A stretch of 64,000 nt of DNA from contig NC_092567.1 of assembly GCF_037975245.1 (NCBI RefSeq), forward strand, positions 12,208,376 to 12,272,375, given 5' to 3'. Below, piece after piece: positions 48,031-60,670 of the stretch (positions are counted from its first letter, which is position 1; each line of letters begins with the position of its first letter). The translations under genes were made by a program, and so were the position numbers. The notes beneath the pieces were generated by a model. That model did no database searches and had not been told where the DNA came from. It was given only the letters and a program-made list of their open reading frames with translations. Origin of the DNA: Apostichopus japonicus. Lineage: Eukaryota > Echinodermata > Holothuroidea > Aspidochirotida > Stichopodidae.

Positions 48031-48046
48031 CATCTTTGTATTACAG
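46230..48046 (+). other. Sequence downstream of the C-terminal-domain gene
   Basis: No clear exon. A GC-richer stretch at about 47731-47830 reads without stops in two frames (for example TYENNKGIGEGAAMNYVLKE) and could be an exon or repeat, but no family is recognised. A G run lies near 47884 and an (AT)n tract at 47976-48028. Confidence 0.35.
47976..48028 (+). repeat. (AT)n microsatellite next to a splice acceptor
   Basis: About 26 AT dinucleotides ending 18 bases before the acceptor-like ttgtattacag at 48046. Confidence 0.9.
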
Positions 48047-48181
48047 CTCATTGCTGGCGTCGCCAATCAGCAGCAGTACTGTGACGTCATTTACTCAATC
48101 CTCAAAACGATGGCAGTCATTTCAGTGAGAAAGGATCTAAGAAAGAGTTTAGGTTGTAAACTGTTAATATCTTCCATATAA
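48047..48181 (+). CDS. Candidate terminal exon
   Basis: Begins after catctttgtattacag. In phase 0 it reads LIAGVANQQQYCDVIYSILK and continues to UAA at 48179. In the phase that would follow the fifth LRR exon (donor at 41820) it reads SLLASPISSSTVTSFTQSSK and stops at UGA, giving a short tail. Neither reading has a recognised domain, so the frame is undecided. It contains a CRE palindrome at 48082-48089. Confidence 0.25.
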   Translation, partial: LIAGVANQQQYCDVIYSILKTMAVISVRKDLRKSLGCKLLISSI

Positions 48182-50730
48182 TACAAACAGTGCCAGATAG
48201 AGCTCCAGTATAATACACATGCAACTAGTCTAGTATGATTGTGACGTCATCAAATGCCTATATTCTCAAGACAACGACATTGTGACATTGAAGACTGTAA
48301 CTTTTACATTCATTGTGAATGGATCATGTAGAGAGATTAAATTGTACAATAATATTAATTATTCAATATACAATAAAGAAGTGGATTTAACTATGAAATT
48401 TACATTTTGTTTAAAGCATTACTTTATTCGGAGTTTTAGTCTTTTACATGTTATAGTACAATAGAAAGGAATGTTACTAAAGTGTCTTCAACTTTTCTGT
48501 TTTTTTTAGATATTCACCTTAAAATATGCTAAATGTCTGGAATACTCCTTGAATGCTAAATTGATGATGACGTCAGCCCCTTGACGTCAGGCCTAAATAT
48601 TCATGTTAATAATGTGTTTGATACAATTTAATAACTCAACAAAATCAAGTTTTGTAACTGTTCTAAAACCAAAGCATATTTAGATTTGTACTTCAATGTT
48701 AACTTGTTATTTGAGGCCATAAAAATCTTCTCACCCCATTGGGTTTTGTCTTACATCTGAGGAACTGACAAAACTATCTCCGTATTATATTATATTACAT
48801 TATATAGTCCAGTTACCTTTACTGATGCACTCAGCTGTTTAAAGTAATATGTCTCAAAATTAAACAAAATGTTATAGTGAAAGCAGCCTAGACTGAAAGC
48901 CAGTGGTGTACAACATAACAACATTCATGTTGTGTTTAAAGTTATCCTTTAAAATGCTACATGTTCAACTACTTAGTTTTGTACGCTAAAGTGTTCAAAT
49001 GTAATTTGTTAGGTTTGGTTAGTCACATTGCTGTCGTTCGGGGGACTAGAGGGTGAGTGATGGGGGAAAATGTTATCCTGTGACCATTTGTTAATTTGAT
49101 GTATAAATAACGTTTGTAATGAGTTCACTGTACACTATATATCTCTTATTAAGAGACAGCGACCTCATCTTCGCCACCAACTGAAATAGTCTGGTGACGT
49201 CACTGACACTTCAATAACTTCATCTATCAATACTTTTATATTATTATTGTATTATTATTATTATTATCATTATTATTTTAAGCTTCGCTTTATAATTGTT
49301 TAATTGATATGATCTGTTTGTTTCAAATCATCATTTTAATAGTTAAGTTTATTATCAATTTTACGGAATATCCTATTTGTTGTATTAACTGATCCAATCA
49401 GCGCACGGAAAATATAACATGAACGCTCAAAATAGTTCACCGATAAACAAACATACACAAGTTTATATTTAGTGTTTACGCTAACTCTTCGAAAATAACA
49501 GTCAAGTTCAGGGCGATCATGCGCAGTCAGTTAAATTTCTCCAGGTATGATGAAATGACGTCAATATAATATTTATAACATTACTACAGAAATTAATCAG
49601 ATAGACAAGTTCCCATTATTGTTAGCGCTTTTAATGGAATTCATATTGTTATTTTTCATTTGGTTACTTTAAATTTTTGCTACATTTTGAAAACTGTCTG
49701 TGGAAGTGTTCTTTACGTTTTGACTCAAAAGAGACTGTAACGTCGATAACCTTAACAAGTTTGTAACAAAAGTGAACTTGAAGCAAACAGGTGTGATGTC
49801 ATAGCAGGTGTGATGTCAGATGATGTCAAGTGTGATGTCACTGACAGCAAAATGTTATTTTTTTTCTTCATGTTTTCACTTCCTTGGTTTGACTTTGGGT
49901 AGGAAAAGATCCCAACTATTGTCACATATATGTGACAATGACGATACATAGTTTAGTACATACCAATTTTGAAAAAGAAAATTAGACTTCCCCCTTATCG
50001 AAGGCAAAAGGAACCTATGCGATATTGAAGTCGTGTGTCTGGGTGTGCTTCTGTGACACTTGCTTGGGTCCGCGATAACTCAACAACGGAGTATTGGATA
50101 TTTCTCATACTTGCTAAATGTAGATGTATTTTAGTAAAGAAGGTGTGCCCTATTTTATTATCGCTGACTTTAAGAATATTAATGAGGTTATGCACTCTTG
50201 GACCCGAACTTGTGGGCCCCAATATTTTTGGGACCGTTTAAGCGGAAAGTTCTATGGGGCCCAATTTTTGGGAATGGCCAACATTTTATATTGCAATAAC
50301 TCCACAACCTTCAAGTACATCAGGTTGTATCCAAACTTGGAATATTGTTGTTGGTTAATAGCTGGTACATGTGGGCATAAATATTATGATACAGTATTGG
50401 GTGATGACGTAAAACACTTTAATATTCCACTAATCAAGGAACAATAGTGACCGTTGGAATCTTGTTGATATTTTATCGTCTTCATTTACCTTCCGTTGTT
50501 ATTAAAGTCATAAATAATGCCTTACCTTTAAGACAATACAATTACGTGAGCACTCATAATTTATCAAGATCGAATAAGATAATAACGCTGATAATGTTCT
50601 ATACATTAAGTTAACATTTAAGACAATTGTATGCTCTCTGTATTTAATCTTCGTTTTTAAAATTTCCTTCAAGTTTTTATTTTACTGCATCTTTTAAACT
50701 TGTTTGTGAGATTAACGGAGAATCAAACCC
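48182..50730 (+). other. AT-rich region with a cluster of CRE palindromes
   Basis: tgacgtca occurs at 48242, 48568, 48582, 49195 and 49556 (start positions), plus 48082 in the preceding candidate exon. A patch at about 49790-49845 repeats gtgatgtca. At about 50072 and 50291 two diverged copies of a phrase g(c)aataactc(c/a)acaac...catac/aaacttg lie 219 bases apart, so the 107-residue open frame at 50124-50447 is probably a repeat shadow. Confidence 0.5.
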
Positions 50731-51280
50731 AACGATCATGTTAATATTATGTGATAGGTAAGCTATTGATCATTTTCATATTATGTGATAGGTAAGTTAT
50801 CGATCATTTTCATATTACATAATAGGAAAGCTATCGATCATTTTAATATAATGTGCTAGGTAAGCTATCGATCATTTTAATATAATGTGATTGGTGAGCT
50901 ATCGATCATTTTAATATTATGTGATTTGTAAGCTATCGATCATTTTAATATTATGTGATAGGTAAGCTATCGATCATTTTAATATTATGTGATTGGTGAG
51001 CTATCGATCAATTTAATATTACATGGTAGGTAAGCTATCGATCATTTTAATATTATGTGATTGGTAAGCTATCGATCATTTTAATATAATGTGATTTGTA
51101 AGCTATCGATCATTTTAATACAATGTGATAGGTAAGCTATCGATCATTGTAATATTATGTGATAGGTATGCTATCGATCATTTTAATATTACATGGTAGG
51201 TAAGCTATCGATCATTTTAATATTATGTGATTGGTAAGCTATCGATTATTTTAATATTATGTGATAGGTTAGCTATCGAC
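50731..51280 (+). repeat. 34-bp minisatellite, 15 full units
   Basis: From 50758 to 51267 there are 15 units of exactly 34 bases with partial units on both sides. The consensus opens gtaagctatcgatcatttta and ends atattatgtgatag. Across each unit border gatag-gtaag-ctatc forms a 5-bp-arm hairpin. Variants alternate gtaag/gtgag and gatag/gattg/gattt, and two units (8 and 13) share attacatggtag. No coding content. Confidence 0.97.
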
Positions 51281-53584
51281 AAGCAATTCACTTTAGGGCA
51301 CTTTACGCATTTGAGAAAAGAATTACATTTGAACTTAGAGATACCGTTTCTATACAAGACTCGTATATTTGAATAAGTTTTGAAATATTACAATTTGCCT
51401 TTATTAATTGCTCCATGTACAGTCTTGTTTTATATGGTATATAAGCAGAACTTAAAACAGTTATTGTTTTAGCGTTACATAATTTTGGCGTAGTAAGCTG
51501 ACAAGTAATCCTTAAATACAAAGATCGGCTCTGTATTGTATATACACTTCATTTTATTCTTTCATTGTTATTGTAATGCGCCTTATAAATCATTATACTG
51601 GTTTCATTGTATTTCAGATCTTTATAATCTTTATTCTCCGATATTTTCCTTCGATTTAGAATAATTCTAAGACTACATCTAATACTTTCTCTAATTATTG
51701 TTATATTTAGTCATTCATTGTTACATTGCATTCTACTTCATCCATATGTTAATTATATTTTCTTTCAAGATTTACTTGTTTTCTTTCTTTCCTCCTTTTT
51801 CTATATTATGAATCAATCTTTGATATTAATCACGCGTAATACAGTGAAGAATAATATTAGAAGAATATTGTTAAATGTTATCATAATAACAATGACTAGC
51901 TGTCTACCGTTATACCATTGATTGTGATACACAAAATCAAATTAAACATTGTCTTATAGACATTATTTAATAACAATCACATGTTTGGTTTTTTAATCCA
52001 GTTCTTTGTTCCATAATTATGATCGGAAATGATGTTTCTTTGAAGACAATAGGAACACGTGACTTTTATTGCTACTTAATGATGCTGATTGATGATTTAT
52101 GAATATTCATGATCTCTTCATTGTAATTCAGTTTTTGTCATATTTGCTTTAACCCAATCGGATATTATGAAGCTATAAAGTTTACCAGTATAACCCAAGC
52201 CCTGTCACGCAAAATTTAATATATTAACATAACTACAAACACAGATTAACACATAAATATGGAAGTAATCACTGCGTTGCGGTATCTGTTTATGATATTA
52301 CATTCCAAGGATATAATTATCCCTTTATTTTGTAATTGTTCTTGGTATCTTTCGTATTTATCTATGCTTGTACAAATGCTTGTACACAAGTATTAAAACC
52401 AAACACACTTGTTCCCTTTGAGGCGATCCTGGTCTCTCTTTGTGATACAATTACAACCGATTCATCCCATTTATATGTTTCTACATCATTAGTTCATATC
52501 ATAGAAACTAATAATGAAGTTATTGATATGTATTGGTATTGTAATGTCAATGGAAGCAATAAAAGAAAACTAATCAGAGATATATTGTCAACAGTGTTAT
52601 CTCTGTGTAACATGTAGTCTATGTACTAACTTGTAATATCAACCTCTTACTCTGTTATGTCCTGCATCAAGGTCACACAGAAGGTTATGGCTAAACAGTA
52701 ACTCTCAAAACAGGTGAGGCTGGTATAGTTGTGGTCGAGAAGACATTCTTCTTTTCCTGATCAAAGTGTCGCTATCGCTCTATGTGCCGTAAATTTAAGC
52801 TTTCTCTTCAAGTTCATCCCAAACTTTTCTAGAAACAAATGTTGTTCCCCCCTGACCTCAGATGACCTACAGAAATTTCGCGAAACCGGTAGATACTATG
52901 TACAAACTAGGTATGCTTCTGGCCTAGTGACGTAAGTTCAAATATAATTTGATTTCATTCAAACCAAACTAGAATCTGTTAAGAACTGTTTATCTGCTCC
53001 AAAGACTTGTTTTTATCTGTAATTCAAAGGCAGAATATTTGGTGTCTCACAACTTAATGTATGATTCTGTATCGTTTTATTTCTATGACTGAGTAAATGG
53101 CTAATGTTATCCTTCATGGTGTGACATTGTGGTCTGCAGTGCATGAGATATATCTTCTCGTCAACAGCGCAGTTTATGGTATATCGCCAGCTGACATATT
53201 GTGGCAATTCATCCTAAGCAAGCGTTAGTATCAGATTGATGAAAAGTTCAGTGATAGGGTAATGATTGTTCCTAGTTAATTTTGTATGTGTTTAATTAGT
53301 CAACGTACTGATAATGATCATTAAATTAATAAACAAATACAACAGAACAAACATCAAAGTTCAAGGTTGACAGAACGAAAGGTTCTCTTTATTTGCACAA
53401 CGATAAGGAGTATTTGGTTGTATAACGAGAACATTTCACTGGAAAACTGGATGATATTATTTTACGTCAGTGTTTAATAAAACCACCTACTGATAATAAA
53501 CACGTACATTAAAAACACGAACTTAAGTTTAAGTTTAGCACAAGTGAAATTTAGTTGATTGGCTGGGAAGTGGATGGGGTTGGG
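51281..53584 (+). other. Sequence without assigned gene
   Basis: Open frames of 60-93 residues (for example 52336-52617 and 52729-52935) show no recognisable domain; none is annotated. No repeat boundary is clear. Confidence 0.4.
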
Positions 53585-54696
53585 CAAGGGCGGCGGAAGC
53601 ACTTTTTAATCTGGGGGGGGGGGCACCGACGTCGAAGGGCACTTTGCAGAAATTCGATTGGACTGATGCAGCCTGATATTTAGTACCCTTTATAACTCTT
53701 ATTGTATTATTTTATTTGCGTATACACATCACTCCATCAACCCCCCCCCCCCCCTCAGTGGCGGAGCTAGGGGTAATGGTCAGGAGGCGAGAATGGTCTG
53801 TAGGCCGGGGGCGCTTTCGACACTATCTAAGCGGAGCGCCACCACAGGTTGGCGCGGAGCGTTCAGAATTTTTTTGAGTAAAGATACTCCCTAGATCGCC
53901 GGAAATGACCCTTTCCGGGCCTTGCTAATTTGCAGATAAACGAAGAATAAATAGGTGTCGTCGCCATTTGGTCAGAAAATTACACCAACAAAATGTGACA
54001 AATGTCAATAGGTATTTGAGAGCGCAATAAAATAGTCAATAATCGCGAATAATTAAAAAGTGGTAAAAAGGTTAAAAGGGCGCCAGCAGTCATTTTGAGT
54101 CCGCCACGGGGGTATCCGCCCCCTCTGACTGTATGGACGCTCCGCCACTGCCCCCCCCCCCCCAGGAAAAAATGCATACTAGCACTGCGATATCCAATGT
54201 GCAAATTGAAAACAAGGAACAAGTTTACTTTCGAGACAAAATGAGGTGAAATCATTATAAAGTCCAAGTCCATACACACGCGATCGATACATGCATGAAA
54301 GCAAATGAAATATGTCAAAGTACGAAAGGATGGGGTATTAAAACTAAACTCATTATTCATAGTAGGCTATAAATGGCTTCTGCTTATTACAAAGTCACAA
54401 TGTAATATAGCAATGTATTTTTGGAAATGTATTAGGATTTTTCTGACAAATTGAATATGCATAATGGCACTCACCAGAATGCTAGAAGCCTTGTGGTAGT
54501 AAACATTTGAGTTTGACCCACAGAAATTCATTATTACTTCTAAATTAGGATTAGATCTCTTACTGAAATATCGCTGACCTCATAAGGTAATCAAGAGTAC
54601 ATTTTTTTAGGTAGAACAAAGGCACATTTTTATCCTGAGGAAAAGTGGGGGGCACGTGCCTCCTGTGCCCCCTGTTCCGCCGCCCTTGAGGTTGGG
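53577..54696 (+). mobile_element. hAT-like element containing a nested MITE (duplication included)
   Basis: The element is 53585-54688 with perfect 14-bp inverted ends caagggcggcggaa and ttccgccgcccttg. The flanks gggttggg and aggttggg are an 8-bp duplication with one mismatch. A second element (53756-54150) is inserted in its poly-C stretch. Without the insert the outer element is about 710 bp. It has no coding capacity. Confidence 0.85.
53756..54150 (+). mobile_element. ~400-bp MITE, copy A, nested
   Basis: Perfect 12-bp inverted ends cagtggcggagc and gctccgccactg. It lies between C runs (ccccccct before, cccccccc after, possibly the target duplication). It carries the hairpin module at 53822-53866. 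A reverse-orientation copy is at 59944-60347, which is also nested in a larger element. Confidence 0.9.
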
Positions 54697-57600
54697 GATT
54701 TTGAATCATTAGCATATATGGCGTCATCATCAACTGTTGGTATGTAAGATATGCAACACCACATACATTGAACGGGAAGATGAAAGTGGAGGGAAGGGGA
54801 ATGGGGGGGGGGGTATATTGCTGTGGTTAAGTTCCATTATGTATCTGCAGTACTGGGCTACATTCGCTTCAATATCTTACTATAAACAAAAATAAAACAA
54901 TGTTGACGTATGTGAAGTATATTTTTACCCCTCTTTTGGGAGTTGGCGGGAAAAATTGTTTAGCAAGAAGAAATTCTAACGCAAAAAGTTAGTTGATCCA
55001 TTACGAGGGTGAGACAGGATCGGCATGGGTGTGAAAGGCTTCTGTTACCGGAAAGATGTTACAACCTGATCATGTTGGGTTAGGTTATAAGTGAAAATAA
55101 TGTAACATTTAACGACGCTTTAAATTGTACTTTTGTGCTTATTTGTAGAAACAATTCGTCTCCCCAGCCAGGCCATATAAGGTAAACTCCTATTATAATA
55201 TTATAACTAACCATGTGGCTGTGAACGTACACATGCTGATAAGAAATAAACTGTTTGAACTTATAAAACAGGATAAAATACATTTGTGTTATCTGACCCA
55301 AATTTAGTGTAAGTTTTTACTGCTTCATTTACAAGCATTCTATTTGCATGTATAATTATATCGTGTAATGATATCTTAATTAACCTGAAATCGTTACTTT
55401 ACAAATCAGTGATTAAAAAGAAAGTGTGCCTATCTTGCATGCAGCCGTATTACGACTTACCAAGAATGTTACCAAAATCTTCAGAGTATTCAAAATTAGA
55501 TTGCAGTTCATCAAATTAAGGTTTCTTGTTTTAAGTCGGTTAATGAGAGCAAGTACATAAAGCTTGTAACCAGTCGTCATCTAAATAAAATCCATTGAAG
55601 AACTAAAGATGAACCGGAAACATCCAAAGTTTAATTTACTGTTTGTTTGAATTAAGCATAACAATTTTAACGAACAACTTTGCAACGGTAGTCCTGAAGC
55701 GAATAATATGGATACAAACGATTATTCCGGTTAATTAGTCCATAATCGAGCATTTTGAACGATAGGCCTGCATTGTCGGTCGAAAAACCTTGATTAACAA
55801 TGATAAACTCCGATTATTAAACAGACAATCGGTCTAATTTTTTACCCATAATCCAATGTGATTGCCTATAAGCTTTCATTTCCAGTTGTAAAACCTGGAT
55901 TATCGGTTCAAAACAAGATCTGCATTGAGCCAATTTTTCCGACAGAATTAAAATGGAATATATCATTAGTGGGTATTTTGCTTTGCCATACACGTGATGC
56001 AGGAATAATTTCGACATGCGAGGAAACATCCGGTAAGATTAGCATAACAATACGAGTAAAATCCGATTCTGAATGAGAACAAAACCGCAGGTGGCTTTAG
56101 CTTCGTGTAACATTCCAGGGACACATGTTCTGTTAGTCATACAGTATTGTATTAAGATAGCTTGAATAGGCTCGTTGCTTGAGCATGAACTCCAACATAT
56201 GCAATTTAACTTACTGGGACTGCTGGTGATAGTGTAACCATTTAGTTAAATAATATTTACTTCAAAGGCATCAATTAAAAGACACTGCAACCTTCTCATC
56301 GTGCTCTACATCCGTGGAAATGTTTGTGCAAATTATTCACGTTGGATCAATATCCCAGGATTTTACCTTGTAAATATTACGCAATAATTTTGTAATCCAA
56401 AGTGATGTACCATGAATTCGGGATCAATAGTTTGCAGAGACTTGCATCTTTTCGTGGGCTGAGAAAAGGATTCACTTTAAAATATATCATAACGATAATT
56501 CTTATCAGGTGTTTGTACTTAATTTTACCTTCCTGACTTCCGAAAGTTTTTGGGATTAACAGATATTGGAAGACACAGTATTGTCTCGTTGACCACTCGC
56601 CATCTCATGTGAGTACACATTCCAATGAAAATCTTTGTTAATATGAATAAAATGGAATAAACGGTACCAGGTTTAACAAGAACAACAATTTACTTCTCAA
56701 ATTCAAAGACCTAGGTTATCGTCACATCAACAACCCAGAATTAAAATAAATTTGAACTAGGCCAGCTTGAATTTTCTTTAAAAAAAAGAAGCAACTTATA
56801 ATGACATTTGTTATAAGTAAGTTAAATAAATCAAATACCAGAATACGTATCCCCTGATGTAAACAATAACATGGCAGCTGTTAGAAGTTTTTGTCAAACT
56901 AGTTCTGCAGTAGCTGTTAATTTTAAAATACATTTCAATCGCCTTTCCTGATACATTTCAATCGCCTTTCCTGATATATCGATCGGAGAAGACACAAACA
57001 TACCGCTGATACCGGTCAAAAAGTAAAATAGCAGCTTAAAAATTAACAGCCTAAATTGTTTTGCGGTAAAAATAATGTTTTGAACATCCTCCAATGGTCA
57101 ATCACCACCTCAGTCTACCCCCCCCCCCCCCCACAAAAAGAAATAGAATAGGTGCATTGTGTAAGACAATAGTCCTTCACTTTCTTGATAGAGACGGAAT
57201 TATTTAGGGCAGTCATTGTCTATCATTGTGTTGAATACACAGAAACCAGAAAAAGAACACCCTTACCTCTGACTGATTCATTTGCGCAATTAAAGTAAAT
57301 TAGTCATTATTTAAAAAAAAATCGTTTCTTGGAAACTAAATCAGAGCCAAACCTAACTTGATATTGCAAACGATTTAAACTCTGTATCAAACGAACTATG
57401 TTACGCTAATGCAATTAATCGCCGTTCATTGTTTTGCGTAATTCAAGGCTGTCAAGTAACTACCGTCAATAATTTGGTCTAAATAATCTCTTCACTAATG
57501 GTAATAGCAAACTTTGTGCATGAAGATATAATTTCCAGGCTAGCACAATTACTGTAGAGTTGATTTTCATTGGTATGTTTGAAGCACCACTTTTGTTTAG

Positions 57601-59568
57601 ACCCACCTTTATTTTTTATTTTTCTCTTCGAAATTTCTTGACCATCCTTCATAATTCCTTTAATTTGAGAATTGATTATGCCACCATTGAATATAAAATG
57701 CTGTTATGGTTAAAATATAAATCCCCAAGTTTGTTTTCAATAGTACCATTATAAAATAATTTATGAATTTGTTAATCCATTTACAGGGATTAAACAGCAA
57801 CCATTAACGCATGGGCAAATTTAAGGACATTCCCTACTTCTTTGCTCATACTGCTTCTTAAGAATTTGATATATTGTTGATGTAATATGTTCGAACCATC
57901 GATAATATGATTTTTTTTATGTTTCAAACTAGTATTTCGACTTAGGATATTGGTGTTGTAATTCATAATTCGACTTATACCCCATGATATCGCATACCTC
58001 ATCATTTCAACTATGTTATTTCAGAATATTAACGTTTCTTGATTAGATTGGTGTTCGGTAATACGGGGGTAAAGAAAGGACCACATGGATAAACTGTAGA
58101 CATTTCGACTTAGTATGTCGAAAAATTAACCGATAATGAAATATGTAAAAAAGTGTTCTACATTGATATAGTGGCTATCAGTAATTAATCTACTTGATAT
58201 ATGCCCCAGATGGTATACGGTTGTTCTTATGCATATCTCTGGTATGAAAATGAAATTCGTGAGCAACATATTTAACAGGGTGGGTACAATGGTTTACTGT
58301 GAGAGCAATTGCCTATAGCCAGTTAGTATGTTATTTACTTCGCCGGTGTCAGATTCTGACCAAGATATGTAAATTACACATTATAGTATACACTTCAGTC
58401 TACCTAAGAGATCTGTGTGAACACAATCATATGTCCGCTTCTTGCTATAATCTTGTCATGCTTTATTCTCTGTTTTGAAAAACATAAATGGTCTTGTCTT
58501 ATTTATTTATTCCTGATGTAATTTTCGTGACATGTTACATTTATTTTGCTCTAACGGTGGAGGATGGTATCGCCCGATTGAGAAATATTGATAGGCGTGG
58601 GAACTGAGGGGGGGGGGGGTAGGTTTCATTTATCAATTATTTGATCAATCTATACCGCAAATTTTCTAGAGGATTTCAGAACGTAGTATAAGATCCTACT
58701 GTACCATAAACTACAATTGTTAAGAATAGATACAAAAAGAGTGAATTTACATTGCTATTTCATTTGGAATAGTGTTTGTTGTAAACTAGACAGTACCATT
58801 GTACTAAATAAAACCTTTACATAGATTGTCACCGAGACAACGCTCAATGATTGCTGAACAACGTAGTCGGAGGTTTTTAAAACGTTTATTTGCACTCGTG
58901 GTTCAACAGAACCACTGTTAAAACTAAAAGGTAAAAATATCAAAACATTAATATGCAAACATTGGTGGAACAAAGACATGAATATGCACAAATTAATAAT
59001 AACATAAAACAGCATAAGATTTCTTCTTATAAATAATGCACAAAAGGAAGAAATATAACAAATAACATTTGGTAACATGAAACACAAAGTACATGGTAAG
59101 ATTAACAACAATACCCTCCTTAATAATAATAACGCTCAACTTACAATCGTTGCCCGGGCAAAACTATAGCCGCGCGACAAACTGTGACATACAGAGGCAT
59201 TCGGGGCTTGCAGTAGCTTTCTGGGGTTTACTGCGGCTTTTGAGGATTTACGGGGGCTTTCTGGAGAATGTATAGAATACCAATAAAAGTGATAACCTCA
59301 GGAGAGATACTCTACGAAGATTATACTTTAACTCAAGATACTCTTACAAATAAGCAAAACAACAAATACACGAAAAGGCAATACAAATAACAGGCACAAG
59401 CATGCAGCAAAATCACAATAAAAAAAATCTCAAGAATGCGATATAAAAGAAGTATACAATTAGGATACATATCCCTTATTGCCTTTATAAAACATTTATA
59501 AGATATATAGTACTTAAGATTTCTGCTATGAGAGCATATGCGACGCATGCAAGGAGGCAGGTATAAAG
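54697..59568 (+). other. Sequence without assigned gene
   Basis: Features seen: G or C runs near 54804, 57118 and 58610, and a direct 23-base duplication, acatttcaatcgcctttcct plus gat, at about 56929-56975. Near 58593 aggcgtgggaactgagg resembles one end of the 44895-type MITE, with no partner. A 118-residue minus-strand frame at 58755-59111 is hydrophobic and low in complexity and is not supported as a gene. Confidence 0.4.
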
Positions 59569-60670
59569 GTAACACCCAGTGGCGGCGGAACCGGGGGGAC
59601 TTGGAGGGGCTCAGCCCCCCAATGAAAACGTTGAGGGGGCAAATGCATGATAAGCCCCCCCCCCCCAATATTTACCAAGGCTCCGAAACGTACATCTGCC
59701 CATTTTTCAATGCATACTTGTCGATCTGTCCGATGCACACGTATACTCTATAGGTGTAATAATTTTAGTAATTGCTGGGGGACCCTCGGCCCGTCCCTTG
59801 GCTATAGACCACATTGTCACCCCAACCGCGTCTTCACGCCCCGTGAAAAATGGAAGCAGTGAGTGTGAGTACCGGTAAGCGTAACACAACTTCGTCTTAG
59901 GCCAATGACTCACCTCATTTCAGCCAGTTCTCCCACATCCCCTTAGTGGCGGATTGAGCGTCCATATATACAGTCAGGGGCGGATGCCCCCCCCCCCCCT
60001 GACGGACTCAAATGGACTGCTGGCGCCTTTTTCAGCTTTTCACTACTTTTTACTTATTCGCGATTTTTGACTATTTTTTTGCGCTCTCATATACCTATTG
60101 ACATTTGTCATATTCTGTCGGTGTATTTTCCGACAAAATGGCGACGACACCTATTTATTCTCCGTTTATCTGCAAATTAGCAAGGCCCCGGAAAGGGTCA
60201 TTTCCTGCAATCTCGGGAGTATCTTTACTCAAAAAGTTTCTGTACGCTCCGCGCCAACCTGTGGTGGCGCTCCGCTTAGATAGTGTCGAAAGCGCCCCTA
60301 CAGACCATTCCTGCCCCCCCCGACCAATACCCCTAGCCCCGCCACTGCCCTTACTACACTCAAAAACGTCTTTGCGAGTACACTACGAGTAATAGCTTCT
60401 CTCTTAAAACACCATCGAATATACAAATTACAATGTTTTTACAGACTTTTACGTGCAATCTGAGAAATTGCAGGCTTGAGACCCATATTTTAGGGCCAGG
60501 TATTCGCAGCATAAAACACTCGGGAAGTGCCGTTTCCGGCCATCTGGGGGTTTGAAAAAACCAAAAATTTTTTTTACGCTCCGCGCCAACCGATGGTGGC
60601 GCTCCGCTTAGATAGTCTCCACACATTAGCCCCCCAATAATTTTTCCGTTCCGCCGCGCCTGGTAACACC
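59569..60670 (+). mobile_element. hAT-like element with nested MITE (duplication included)
   Basis: The element is 59577-60662 with ends cagtggcggcggaac and gttccgccgcgcctg (13 of 15 paired) and an exact 8-bp duplication gtaacacc on both sides (59569-59576 and 60663-60670). It carries a minus-strand hairpin module at about 60574-60616 and a nested MITE at 59944-60347. Open frames of 60-110 residues here follow transposon sequence and are not genes. Confidence 0.9.
59944..60347 (-). mobile_element. ~400-bp MITE, copy B, nested, inverted
   Basis: Reverse complement of the element at 53756-54150 along its whole length. It ends with gccccgccactg at 60347; the other end has decayed to tagtggcgg. 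The hairpin module is at 60241-60284. Confidence 0.85.

Noticed and set aside
50124-50447. 107-residue open frame
   Set aside because: It spans two diverged copies of a repeat phrase, has no splice context and no known domain.
50731-51280. CRISPR-like array
   Set aside because: The units are contiguous 34-bp tandem repeats with no unique spacers, in a clearly eukaryotic context.
52336-52617. 93-residue open frame as an exon
   Set aside because: No recognisable domain, no convincing acceptor and donor in phase, and composition like the surrounding AT-rich DNA.
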